A stretch of DNA of 64,000 nt from Aralia elata. Its lineage: Eukaryota > Streptophyta > Magnoliopsida > Apiales > Araliaceae. Shown piece by piece: positions 11,240 to 22,200 of the stretch (positions are counted from its first letter, which is position 1; each line of letters opens with the position of its first letter). The notes beneath the pieces were generated by a model. That model did no database searches, was not told the origin of the DNA, and saw nothing but the letters and a program-made list of their open reading frames with translations. The position numbers and the translations under genes are program-made. The stretch lies in the NCBI GenBank assembly GCA_034770075.1, contig CM068380.1, positions 32,317,765 through 32,381,764 of the forward strand, in the 5' to 3' direction.

Positions 11240-14200
11240 CTATTTAACAGAAGTGGATTCATTTATATACGTTCAACCAGCAGTAAGTAACACTTTCTAT
11301 AAGAAATATTATCTCAGCTATCACATTAGTTATCTAGGTAATTAATGCGCACACGAATATATGATTACTCAAAAAAAAAATTGAAAGAAAAGCACGTTTT
11401 AGAATGAATTACAAAATGAGATGATGTCTATGTAATGCATGCAGAACTTATTTTCATTATTTGGTAAATGACCAAGTTGACAAAGCTACATAATTACACC
11501 ACCACTTTGTGATACGGGTAAATTTATTACTCACAAGTAGCTTGTTACCGAAATGGTATTAGTAAAGTGAAAGAGTTGGGGGGCTGAGATTCTTCTGTTC
11601 TGTGTTTGGTTGCATTGGTACGTAGTAGAAGTTAAACAGTGATAGTCTATTATGTAAGAACTACTAACTTACATTTAATCAATCCCCCTGACTTCTACAT
11701 AACAAAATGGTGCACAAACCAAACATAAGTAACAGAAAATAATGCATGTTACTCCTTAGTCACCATTATAATATCATCAACTTTAAAAGAATACAGCTTC
11801 GGTCAATGTTACGGGAGCTCAGTAATGGCAATAACTTAAAATAAATCTCAACTCAAGAAAGGCTTGTCCAAGTACTTGGGTCAGTTACATAAACACAGTT
11901 TCAACATTATTTAGGTGAATCCCATAAATTAATTAATTGACAGCTTACCGTTTTTAATAGCATGGTCACAAAATAAAATAAAAAAAATGTGCCTAACAGC
12001 TAAAGTAATCTATAAATCAACATTTAACAGGTGTCAATTACGTTAGCACCCCCCTGATGTCCAGGAAATTAAATAGTGAATATATTTTTCAAGTTGGCAC
12101 ATGAAAAAAATAAAATAAAATAAATAATCACTTCCCCTCTTCTAATCAGGAAAATTCTAGACAAAGAACTGCAACTCCTTCAGAAACATATCATAGGATT
12201 CATTTTCATAAACAACTTAAATCAAGACATATTCTTAATATAAGAGCACATCTGCATTTCATTAATCATAATACTTGATCTAACATCAAATACCATGACA
12301 TATAGACAAGGTAAATTATCTGATACTTGATTTACATTCGAAGATTGACTGCTCTCAAGGATAAGACACATCAATGGAAGCCACATCACATATTCAGTTG
12401 TAGAGAATAAATATATATCATTAGACAGATTACATGTGTGTAATACAACACATTAGAGTGAAGCAACCATCTTTAAGTTTGACAGAACATTAACCATTAA
12501 GGCACATTATCTGCAGTAAAAAATATGAGCTTTATAAGAGATTTTCTACAACATAAATTTCAAATGGAATGAAAGCAAGTTTAAGTGATACACCAAGGGA
12601 TTGAAGTATGGTGCCCAATGATAATGAGGATGCAACTTTTCTTTCACAGAAGAAATGAGTAAGTGATACAGAAAGCAAATAGTCAACTCAAACACGATTC
12701 TTCACAAGATATATGCTATATCATGAACATGTGAGAAGGATAGCAGGTATGAGCAGGGTCTAAAATATGAAGGATACATGTTCCCATGCGGAAAGTACTA
12801 ATTTTCAGACGCTGCTCATTTTAAACCCTGCTCACTTTCGAATCAATGAGCAAATTACTAATTTTCAGAGTTTACCTCCCAGCTATATCCAAGAATATGT
12901 AAATAATAACTGGAAGGAACATATCATTTTTTACAGATTCCAACCATAGATGAAAGACACATTGTACATAACCAAAAGTGGTATTAAAATTAATGCACAG
13001 TGTTCACTTTAGATAAGAAGATAATAATACTAAAGATTCAGCATTGTATCATGCCACCAGCACCAGAAAATCCATGCACCAGCAAGCAACCTGATATATC
13101 ATCTCTCTCACCAGCAACGAACGTGATGCTCATGTTCTTTTAGTACATCTAATTTGTAAAGATTAATTTTTTGCAGAGTTACATCCTTTATGTCATCCTA
13201 AAAGAGCTATCTTCCGTTGACTACATAGTTCTCATTGAGAACACCAATCAAATAGGCTGTGGGCATTACTGATGGTTCACAAACACCAAACCTAGCTTAA
13301 GAAGTTCAACCAGAGCATGAAGATAAACTTGCATAAGGAGCTAGATATTTATCATCAACTCTACATGTATAAATCAATCGAAAAAACTTAATAATAGGTC
13401 AAACTCAATTTAGAATGTCAAATATGTAAAAATAATAATAATAAAAATAAAAATAATAATAATAAACAGTCCATAGAGGACTTTTGACAAACACCATGTA
13501 TGCACTATTTTAAATCACCATTATCATAGCTCTTTATTTGTGTTATCAATCCATTTTAGCCTCCTTGTATCACCACAAAACCAACCTATCTCCTTTATTC
13601 TATTTCAATTCATAGCAATTCAATTATAGCTCAATTGCAAAAAGTATAAAAACTTGGTCTCTTACACAAACACATACACATATACATACATGAGTCTGTA
13701 TATATGAAACAGTACAACAACTAATGGAATACGGATGAATAAAGTTGTTAGAAAAAATACCTTTGAAAAAATTGACGGGTCTTTGGGTCTTCCAATTTAG
13801 GGCTTCTGCAATTGGGACAGAAGGAGCAAATTTGAAGATGCAAAGATGAAGTTTGGGGTATATTTTTGGGATTAATGATAATCCCTTCACCCGTAGAAAA
13901 CATTATCCCCACAATCAAATGTCAATCAAATCTCAATCTCGCGTCAAAATTTGGTAATACTTTTTTATTTCTCCCGCCTAAACTATGGCTAAGGAATAGA
14001 GGGGAAAACAAATTGGCAGAGACCTAGCTAGCATCTATCTGGTTGGACCTTCAATGTTGGCTAAGAATTGAGCGAAACCATCTCTATTGCTTCCCTTTCG
14101 CGCACAACTCCAGACACGCTAAGAATTGAGCCAAGCCCTCCCTAATTGTTATTTAACTGAATGTTAAATACAATACCAAAAAATAAAGTTACTTTAAATT

Positions 14201-14330
14201 AATTTCCAAAAGACCTTTTTAGATTAATATTATGTACTTGAAATAAAATTTAAAGTATTTTAGATTATTTATTTTTATTTTTTTTAACTTTAACTTTATT
14301 TATGATCATAAATAAATAACAAACATTTGA
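11240..14330. other. CACTA interior, no supported gene
   Basis: AT-rich DNA without recognisable domains. At 13758-13890 (minus) a short frame beginning MKGLSLIPKIYPK ends at an AAG/gtattt donor and could act as a 5' exon for a transcript running into the helicase exons, but it matches nothing I know. A poly(AAT)-like tract at 13433-13465 is a simple repeat. Confidence 0.4.
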
Positions 14331-14334
14331 TAGC

Positions 14335-14453
14335 AGTAGTAATAATAATAATATTATTTATAATAATTATAATAGTTATAATTATAATAACAATAATAAC
14401 ACTACAACTAATAATAATAATAATAATAATAATAATAGTAATAGTAATAACAA

Positions 14454-14502
<49 letters not shown>

Positions 14503-14594
14503 TATTAATATTATAATAGTACTAATAGTAATAGTAATAATTATAATAATAGTACTAATAAAAATAATAATAATTATTATTATTATTATAATTA
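14335..14594. repeat. Long AAT/ATT trinucleotide tract, left block
   Basis: Interrupted (aat)n turns into (att)n near 14479. The poly-Ile and poly-Asn frames across it, on both strands, are artefacts of the trinucleotide. Confidence 0.9.
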
Positions 14595-15146
14595 AGGGTG
14601 TAAACGAGTCGAACCGAAGCGAACAGCGAGCTACTTTAATTCGACTCGAAATGATAAATTCGGATATACTCGAATTCAAATTATTTTTGAAAAATCCTAC
14701 TCAGATTCGACTTGACTCGACTAGTTTTATAATAAATATAATTATAAATTGAGTTTATTGTTTTACTTAGAAATGAGAAAATATATTTATTATTACACTT
14801 TACAAATATAAAATCACAATTAAAAATAAAAACAAAACAAAATAAAAACTAATTATCCTAATTCGATTTAAATTTGTATATATTATAAGAGAATGTATCG
14901 AACATCAAATCAAATATGTATTAACCGAGTATGTATTGAATCACAGTCAAGAATTCGAGTATTTTGAATCTTAAACGAGTCAAGTATAACTTTGTTCAGA
15001 TTCTACTAATATTTTTGTTTGAACTATTTTTAATACTCAGATTATACTCATATTATTAACGAATCCGAGTCTCGCTCGTATTTTTTTGAGTCAAGTCCGA
15101 ATCGAGTCCGAACTGTTTCACTCATTAACAGCCTTAATTATAATAG
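14584..15146. mobile_element. MITE-like element between the two AAT tracts
   Basis: The left edge reads attataattaaggGTGTAAACGAGT. The right edge, inverted, reads attataattaaggCTGTTAATGAGT, an imperfect terminal inverted repeat of about 25 bp. The body is rich in cgagtc/gactcg-type motifs. The start GGGTGTAAACGAG resembles hAT-type MITEs I remember from plants. No clear direct target duplication separates from the AT-rich flanks, so borders and superfamily are uncertain. Confidence 0.5.
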
Positions 15147-15425
15147 TACTAAAAATAATAATAATAATTATAGAAATAATAATAATAATAGTAATAATTA
15201 TAATTATAGTAATTATAATTGTTGTAATAGTTATAATAATAATAATAATAATAATAGTAATAGTAATAGTAAAAATAGGAATTATAATAATAATTATAAT
15301 AATAGTAATAGTAATAATAATAATAATAATAAATATAATAATTATAATTATAATAATGATAATTATAATAAAAATTATGATCATAGTAATAATAATAACA
15401 ACAATAATAACAACAATAATAAAAA

Positions 15426-15456
<31 letters not shown>

Positions 15457-15472
15457 AACAATAATAATAACA

Positions 15473-15511
<39 letters not shown>

Positions 15512-15515
15512 ACTA
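15147..15515. repeat. Long AAT/ATT trinucleotide tract, right block
   Basis: The organisation matches the left block: degenerate (aat)n with scattered agt/aac units, ending in a pure (att)n run near 15474-15510. It is non-coding. Confidence 0.9.
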
Positions 15516-15708
15516 CTCGTTATAATAACATCTACTCGTTTACAAATGGAGATAATGGAGTACATATTTAAGTAGGGGCCTGCCGTTTCTGTTTTCAGAG
15601 TAGTTCAGATCCTTGTTTGAGTTGGCAAGGGTTGACATAATTCGTTGGCACATCTTTAGGAGAGCTATATGTTTCTTGTAACTTGCACACATAGTATTGT
15701 TGTCGTTC

Positions 15709-16316
15709 AAGATACTTTTTTTTTTCTAAATTTAAACTGTATTAAAAGAAAAAGGAAGAAAATACAAACAACATGGGAAAATCCCAATCAGAAACATAGA
15801 CATCATAAGACAGACCCTATGATGTCATGACTATAAAGAAAACAAGATTACAAGGCCATAAGCCCCGCAGAAGAAAATTTGGGAAAACCCAGTGCAAATG
15901 GCAAGCCAACCAACAAACACTAGCAGCAGCACCACCAACCAAGCCAACCAGACCAGCCACTACCCCACCAAAACACCCAGTAGCTGACACACCATGCAGC
16001 AGTGCATGCCACACAGCACTCACAGCAGCAACAAGGAGACAGCAACACCCAACAGACCCAGCACAAACCCAGCAGCAGAAATGCTAAAAAAAAGGCAACA
16101 AAGCAGCAGCAGAGACATATCGCAACAAGAAAAACAACCACAACAGACGGGTTGAGCAGGACCAAGCAAAAAGTGGCAGCACACCAGGCCAAACGGAACA
16201 GACCACAAGCCCAGCAGCAACAACCTGCCCACAGCAACCCAGGACCAAACCAACAGAGCACAGAACCCAAAACCAAGACAGCCCTCGATCGCAAATGCCA
16301 ACTTGATTTTCTTTAG
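15709..16316 (-). mobile_element. Probable 3' end of a 5'-truncated LINE
   Basis: On the minus strand a TG/GCTG-rich, low-complexity stretch is followed by gttgtttgtattttcttcc, ttttaatacagtttaaattt and an A-run (plus-strand T-run at 15715-15725). This layout is what I recall for plant LINE 3' untranslated regions. No ORF2 sequence is present and I could not find matching target-site duplications. The overlapping Trp/Cys/Leu-rich or Gln/Thr-rich frames are compositional. Confidence 0.4.
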
Positions 16317-16538
16317 CTGGAAATAATATCATGTACGAAATAGAAATATATCAACCAACCACGAGTAAATTTCTTCTAGTTTATAATACATTGTAACTAG
16401 CAAGCCATCCTCATGGGGTTGATGGTGAAGTATCGCAAGGAAATTGTAACAATATATGATTGTTGTATGTTTATTCAAGCAACAAGAAAAATGAAAATGT
16501 TAGTATATTAAATCTTCAAGTTAAGCCCCTTCCATAAG

Positions 16539-16765
16539 CTAGAACAACCAAATTGAATGATCATTTGGCGCAGCTCCATTCAACCAAGTTTGATGCACTT
16601 GGAGCCAAGTGAGCCCTTTTGAAACAATCACATCCTGGATAAACCAAATAGAATTTCAAATAAAAACATTTAGCAAACTTTTAATATAATGTTTTACTTA
16701 TAGAATCTCAAATCTCACCTTTGAACTTAATAAAACTGTGGTCAGACAGCCATACTGCTCTTCAC
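16539..16765 (-). pseudogene. Last two exons of an unidentified captured gene
   Basis: Two minus-strand exons, 16719-16765 (47 bp) and 16539-16634 (96 bp, ending in TAG), are each flanked by correct splice signals (catgtag/ before, /gtgaga after the first; ttatccag/ before the second). They join in one open frame. The predicted end reads EEQYGCLTTVLLSSK, then DVIVSKGLTWLQ, then VHQTWLNGAAPNDHSIWLF. I do not recognise the family. The exact phase match across an 84-bp intron supports a real gene remnant. It lies about 320 bp from the RING exon, on the opposite strand. Confidence 0.5.
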
Positions 16766-17085
16766 CTACATGAGTTGGTGAGCCATTAGAAAGTTAATGC
16801 TAGAACATAACTGAGGAACATGGCAAAACTATAACATAGATAAGATTTATTTATTCTTAGTAAAAACAATGGTGAATATTGTAAGCTATTTAAAAATTAC
16901 TACTAATTATAAGAATTATTGTTTGATAATTTTAAATGAATCATTTTAATTTTGAATTTGAAAAGGTCTAAAATTGACTTTTAAACAATCAATAATGACC
17001 TTATACATCGGAATAGAGAGGGTATTAAAATAATGAAAGTAAATTGAATAAACCATGACATCAACTAATTTAACCGTTTAACACT

Positions 17086-17441
17086 ATGCTATGGATTTCT
17101 TTCGAACTAATTTTCACGACAGTACAAATTATTGCAGCTATCATTGTTCTATCTGCGTCGAGACATGAAAACCCACAGACTCCTTTGTTTTCTTGGGTTG
17201 TGGGTTATGCAGCTGGGTGTGTTGCAAGCCTTCTGCTCCTATATTGGCGCTATCTTAATCGCAATCAGGCTACTGAGCAAGGGTTAACTCGGTCGCGACA
17301 GGGTTCTTCGCAGAGTAACTCTCTAGCAGAGCCTAATTCTTACATAACAATCTCGCTGACTCAGTCTTCAGAAGAGGAAGAAGGTCAGGATACTTCTACA
17401 CGGATTGGGAATGGTCCGACTATTGAACTTCCAAATGCGAG
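17086..17441 (+). pseudogene. Captured exon of a membrane RING-type E3 ubiquitin ligase
   Basis: The reading LWISFELIFTTVQIIAAIIVL, SRHENPQTPLFSWVVGYAAG and LLLLYWRYLNRN is two hydrophobic transmembrane segments joined by a short SRHE-P-PLF-WV-GYA loop. An acidic/serine tail follows and ends PNAR at a splice donor (gag/gtaac) at 17441/17442. I recognise this as the membrane-anchoring N-terminal part of plant RING/U-box superfamily proteins related to Arabidopsis At4g32600, from memory. The RING domain itself, encoded further downstream in such genes, is not in the window. The ATG at 17086 falls inside the first membrane helix, so the true exon probably began further upstream. Confidence 0.65.
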
Positions 17442-20300
17442 GTAACTTTTTGTTTTTTTGTTGTTTGTCGTCATGATATGGCGGAATGCCGGAATCTAAT
17501 TTCTGCAGTATAATGCACTTCTGGACATTTTAAATTCCTAGTACCATGTCAATATTGTCTTATGAGTCTAATTCAGGAATAACTTTTGTTGTGTTGTTTC
17601 ACCATTAGTAAACAATCGTCCAGTCATAGCAAGAGTGTCCCTAGTTTAGAGATGTAGTTAGTTGATAGTGTTATGCTTGTTGATAGTTTGGGAACGTAGA
17701 CTTGTGCTTGTGTTTCCTTGCTTAGGATCTAGAATATTTTGAGTAGAAGTAGGAAGATTTTTTTAAATGATCATTGAAAGTTCTAGTATCTTATTCTTTC
17801 TTTTTCTGTTTGATGTCTTTTGATTGAGGATATGTCCTATTTTTTCTATAGACGATTACAAGGCTTTGCTGCAAATTTCATTTTATATATAGGCCAAGTA
17901 TACATATCTCTTTATCACAATATCCCTTAGGTGACTATCAAATATACATAGCCACATAATTTAGTGATGAAGTATTCTCCCACTAGTTTAGTTGTAGTTG
18001 TAGGAGACAATTGAAGCAAAACCACCTGCAACATTCCACTAGAAAAAAAAACAACACAGCAGTTCATAAATTGGAAACACCTCATGTATCCAAAGAAAAT
18101 ATCATCTACAGCTGCTTCAGCTTGCATTTCAATCAGTGACAAAAACATAATATATCATCATCCTGATGCGTGCAGTTTTTCTCCAGTCTGCCTATCTATT
18201 TTTGAAAATAAACCACAATTTTCGTAAACGTGAATCTCATATTTTACAATTAATGCAAAAACATAAGAAATCAAACACAATCCCTGGCCATCAGACTGCC
18301 ACTATATCTCTGTCTACAAATAGTCAATGGAGATATCATTCCCATCTCTAGTTTTGGCGTTATTTTCTGAGAATAACTTATTCACCAAATAAAGCTCTAC
18401 TGATGCAATAGGGGGAGTATTAAAGATCCTAGTCCACCTTGGAGTTTTGTCTTTCCCCGATAGTCAACGCTTGCTTACAATTATAATAATCAAATTTGAA
18501 TTACCAAGATATTAGGAACTTATTTTGATTCACTTAATCAAGTTGGGTTATCATATAAGTCATGTATATATGTCATCTTGCCCAAAACATAAGCTAATTA
18601 TCAAGTTTAAGCATAACAGCCTCTTAGAGGCAAAATTTCAAACACCTTAAAGGCGTACTTTAAAATTCCAGATTTCATAAGCTTTAGATGGAACCTAGTC
18701 AAAAATTGCATCCTTATTACTCCAATTAGCACATATATAATCTTTCATCACCTCAATTCACAACCCAAACATAGCAATAACAGATATCAATTACTCTAAT
18801 TTCCATGAATTAACAAACAAAAGTTAGTTTACCTCTTGTTTGATGTGTCAATTGAATCCTTGCTCCAAACTTGTGATTAGTTGATTTCAACTCTTCTTTT
18901 GATAGTATCTGCTCTAATTCCTCTTGTATGCTTGGTAATTGAAGAAGTTGAAAATTGATTTTAGGTTAATGATGGAGCTGAGCTTGTTTGGAACGGATGG
19001 GAGAAATTTTTATTATTTTTTTTCTTTTCTTCTTTCTTTTGGAACGGATGGAAATGGATAAAGAACAGAGAATTATTTTTCGCTTCTTTCTTTTTGGGTC
19101 GAATCAAAAGGAGCATAGGCTGGTTTTTTGATAGTAAATGAATAAGTCTCCAGCTCATTATTTATTCTTTTCTTAAGTGTCATGATAAAGCCTTAATAAT
19201 AAGACACCTCCTGCTTAATTCTAATTAAATGACTCAGCTATATGTTTAATAATGTGAGTCATTAGATGTCAAAAATGACTTAGCTTTGTTTTTTTTTTAT
19301 AATTCCCAACCTCAGCTTCATACACAGTGTGTGTGTATATATATATATATATTTTATATTATTCTTATACATTTTAATTCATTTACTATAACATCAAGTA
19401 TTCCAATTATTACCCAAACTTAATTAATTATACATTTATAATTATATATAAAAATTATCCCATTAATTATGGAATTAATCCATAACAAAGTTAACACTTT
19501 TAGTGTGACAAATTAATTAATTGAGAATAACTAATATTTATTCCATTAGCTATTTGAATAACTCATTCAAGCTTTCTAATTAAACTTTTTTTACTTCCTT
19601 CCATAAATTGTTTTTAAACAATTTCTTTACTATATATATATATATAAAATATTTTATTCATTAATCAAATAATTAATTTGATTTACATTTACTTGGCATA
19701 CTTATTTTGCCATTAACATCATTACACAAAATAATTCACTTCTTCATATAATTAAATAATTCCTTATTTAATTATCACAATAAGAATTTCGTTCTTTACA
19801 AAACTTAATGTTTTCACATTCAATGATTAACTAATCTAAGTTAATCTTTTTTTTTCTCACTTAATTTCCATTTTCATAACATTAATAATTCCACATATCA
19901 TATATATAATTATATTTAATCACAATTCATTCAAATTATATTATTCATACTAAAATTACAACTTAATCTCAATTAATTAATAACTAATTGAGATTTTCTT
20001 CACTTCCAGATCTCATTTCGTAATTAACTCGAGCTAACTAATTTAATAGTTCAATTAACCATTAAATCTTACTTTTCACATATATGTATATATTTCATTA
20101 TTATACATATCAAATCCAACACATAAATCACAGAAAAAATATATAACACATATATTTTATTCAAATCAAAATCTAAAAACGTACCTAAAATGTCAAATAA
20201 TTTCTGCCATCAATTTGAGATTATTAAAAATTGGTAATGGAGGTTCTTGACTAAATGGCGGCTGCCAATGATGAAAGGAAGATCGGTGACGGCGCTTGGA
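17442..20300. other. CACTA interior, no supported gene
   Basis: The first few hundred bases are probably intron of the captured RING gene. The rest is AT-rich with (ta)n runs at about 19335-19360 and 19632-19650. Short frames such as 17927-18148 and 18961-19158 match nothing and have no codon-like composition. Confidence 0.5.
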
Positions 20301-21135
20301 TACAAGAAAATTTTGCCTCCATATAAAAATGTGACGCTATTGCATACTTTGTCACTAAATATAAGAATTTATGACGGACCATTTTTGTCACTTATCTACT
20401 CATCTAATTAGTGACGCACTATTATCTCGTCATATAAAATTGATATTTATGACAATACAATTTGTCATAAACTAATATTTTTTTCGTCTTAAAAAATTTC
20501 CCTCCAAAATTCTTCAGAAAAAATTTGCCTCCAAATAAAATTGTGACGATATTATGTACTTTGTCACTAAATATAAGCATTTATTACGAAAGATTTTTGT
20601 CACTTATCCACGCATCTAATTAGTGACGCACTATTATCTCGTCATATAAAATTGGTATTCATGACAATACAAATTGTCATAAATTATTATTTTTTCGTCA
20701 TTAAAAAATTTTCCCAACTAAATTTCCCTCCAAAATTTTGCCTCCAAATAAAATTATGACGAATTTGTATTTGCGTCACTAAATGTAAACATTAGTGACG
20801 AAAGCACATTGTCACTAAATTTTACAAATAATTCATGACAAACTATTATGTTGTCATCGAAAGAAATATTTTGTGACAATAAATACTGTCATCAATTATT
20901 ACAAAATGTCACTAAAAAGTTTCCCTCCAAAATTTTGGTACGAAATTCTACCTCCAAAATAACTTGTGACGAAATTTTGTTAATCGTCATCAAATGTGTA
21001 AATTAGTGACGATATAAATGATTAATAGTGACAAAATTAAAGGTCGTCACAAAAGTAAAAGTTTTAGTGACGATTATGAATTTCGTAATTATTATTTAAC
21101 AAATTGTGACGAAATTTTGTGCGTGGCAAAAAATT
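20300..21135. repeat. Right subterminal repeat region of the CACTA element
   Basis: A block of about 220 bp (gcctccaaataaaa...gtgacgatattatgtactttgtcacta...) is duplicated in tandem at about 20304-20520 and 20525-20735, with a partial third copy. It is dense in gtgacgaa/ttcgtcac motifs in both orientations. Confidence 0.85.
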
Positions 21136-21164
21136 CGTCATAAAATGTGTGATTTCTTGTAGTG
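21136..21164. repeat. Right terminal inverted repeat of the CACTA element
   Basis: It ends atttcttgtagtg, the inverted CACTACAAGAAAT terminus, and is followed at once by the ata duplication. Confidence 0.92.
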
Positions 21165-21267
21165 ATACTTAGGGTTTCCTTCTCACTATCTGATCAATAT
21201 AGACTAGAATCCTTTTCAGAATTGGCTTCCTTTTCCTCCTTCAGCTAGCCTTTAGCATCAAAATTCG

Positions 21268-21512
21268 TGACCTAGCGCCACTGGCGCTGTCCCAAGCGCT
21301 TCTAGCGCTGCTATGCAGTATGCTTGATCAAAGCCTAGCGCTTCTAGCGCTGTCTTGAGCGCTGTTGGCGCTGTCTTGCAGTTTGTTGTGGCATGGTGTA
21401 GCGCTGCTGGCGCTATGTAAGCGCTTCTGGCGCTGGTTTGGGCGCTAATGGCGCTAGGGTGCAGCAAGTGGAGCGCTTCTAGCGCTGGTCCTAGCGCTTC
21501 TGGCGCTAGGTT
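21268..21512. repeat. Array of nine RGCGCY-N3-RGCGCT palindromic units in the Athila-1 LTR
   Basis: Nine 15-bp units such as AGCGCCACTGGCGCT and AGCGCTTCTAGCGCT lie in about 245 bp of otherwise AT-rich LTR. The same array is in the other LTR at about 29389-29633 with one unit differing by a single base. The small frame over it is an artefact of the repeat. Confidence 0.88.
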
Positions 21513-21688
21513 ATGTCCCAGTAATTACAAAAATGCCATTTTAAGCCCCAATTTTCCATCTTTTTCCATCTTTGACCCTGAATTCTCCTGAAATCAATAA
21601 ATAAACCTAATAAGTGCATATACACAATAAAACATGCAATAAACTAGATATAAAGGAATAAAAATAAATGAATAATATGCACTTATCA

Positions 21689-21727
21689 AATTCCCCCACA
21701 CTTAGTCTTTACACGTCCTCGTGTAAA
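21689..21727 (-). promoter_or_regulatory. Polypurine tract and PPT-proximal hairpin of Athila-1
   Basis: On the sense (minus) strand gtgtgggggaatt directly precedes the 3' LTR, the expected plus-strand priming site. Just upstream, 21708-21727 forms a perfect 8-bp stem, TTTACACG/CGTGTAAA in plus-strand letters, around TCCT (sense loop AGGA). The same loop and position recur in Athila-2 and in the Athila-like element at the right edge, with different stem sequences. Confidence 0.8.
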
Positions 21728-22030
21728 CTAAAACAAAGATTATAATGAAATCATTTGAATTCTATTCAACCAAGCTCCCAAAGGTTCAAATTCAATTAGC
21801 ATCCAAGAATACCAACACCAATCAACAGAAATTCGTTCTATACATCATCAATCAATTCATAACAATAATTCATCAGTCCCCACTGAACATCTCTAAATCA
21901 AATTGAAACCACATAAGCAGCTCCTATGATTAACACAGATACTCAACTCAGTTTATATGGAACAACAACCATGCACACTGACTCACAACCAGAACATGTT
22001 TTTTTCCTGCCATTCATTTTTTCTTCATTC

Positions 22031-22200
22031 AGGTGAATGCATTTTATGCTCCATTTCACCTTCCTCATTCTTTTCTTAAGTGAGTGCATTTTATGCTCCA
22101 TCTCACTTTTCTTCTCACCAACGAGTGCGTTTTACGCTCCATCTCGTTGCATGTGTTTATGGGTGAGTGCGTTTTACGCTCCATCTCAACCCACCACATG
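22031..22200 (-). ncRNA. Four tandem covarying hairpins between pol and the 3' LTR (Athila-1)
   Basis: This is an RNA-structure motif rather than a known RNA gene. Units at 22031-22061, 22078-22108, 22119-22149 and 22161-22192 share the layout outer stem, T, GCR-TTTTA-YGC inner hairpin, TCCAT, outer stem (plus-strand letters). Outer stems are AGGTGAA/TTCACCT, AAGTGAG/CTCACTT, CAACGAG/CTCGTTG and GGGTGAG/CTC-a-ACCC: different in sequence, always paired. The inner stem also varies with pairing kept (GCA/TGC or GCG/CGC). Unit 4 has a further closing stem CATGTG/CACATG. Three related units lie at the same place in Athila-2. The function is unknown. Confidence 0.75.

Larger units (their letters stand above)
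7107..21164. mobile_element. Large non-autonomous CACTA transposon with captured host exons
   Basis: The element begins CACTACAAAAAATCACACA and ends, reverse-complemented, CACTACAAGAAATCACACA. Both ends are followed by dense TGACGA/CGTCAC motifs, the subterminal repeats expected of En/Spm-type elements, and the 3-bp target duplication is diagnostic. The length is 14,058 bp. I found no transposase (TNP2/TNPD-like) frame, so it must be moved in trans. The interior carries exons of a DEAH-box helicase, a RING-type E3 ligase and one unidentified gene, plus an AAT-rich tract, a MITE-like element and a probable LINE tail. Confidence 0.93.
6212..21688 (-). repeat. 3' LTR of Athila-1, split by the CACTA element
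   Basis: The two halves, 6212-7106 and 21168-21688 plus the ata duplication, make about 1,416 bp and align over their full length with the intact LTR at 28394-29808. Plus-strand ends are tgggagctg...cacttatca. A conserved block gatcgatcccacagag at 6293-6308 is shared with the other Athila-type LTRs in the window. Confidence 0.93.

Noticed and set aside
14296..14752. Long poly-Ile/poly-Asn frames on both strands
   Set aside because: Products of AAT/ATT trinucleotide repeats, open in several phases, with no domain or start context.
15086..15571. Second set of poly-Ile/Asn/Tyr frames
   Set aside because: Same cause: simple repeat DNA.
15817..16332. Trp/Cys/Leu-rich and Gln/Thr-rich small proteins
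   Set aside because: Low-complexity CA/TG-rich DNA, open in many frames, better explained as a LINE 3' untranslated region.
21258..21467. 69-codon Ala-rich frame, also at 29379-29588
   Set aside because: Encoded by the RGCGCY palindrome array in both LTR copies. The frame follows the repeat and has no other support.
21268..21512. CRISPR-like array of short palindromic repeats
   Set aside because: Units are 15 bp with irregular spacers, lie inside a plant LTR, and have no cas genes. The genome is eukaryotic.
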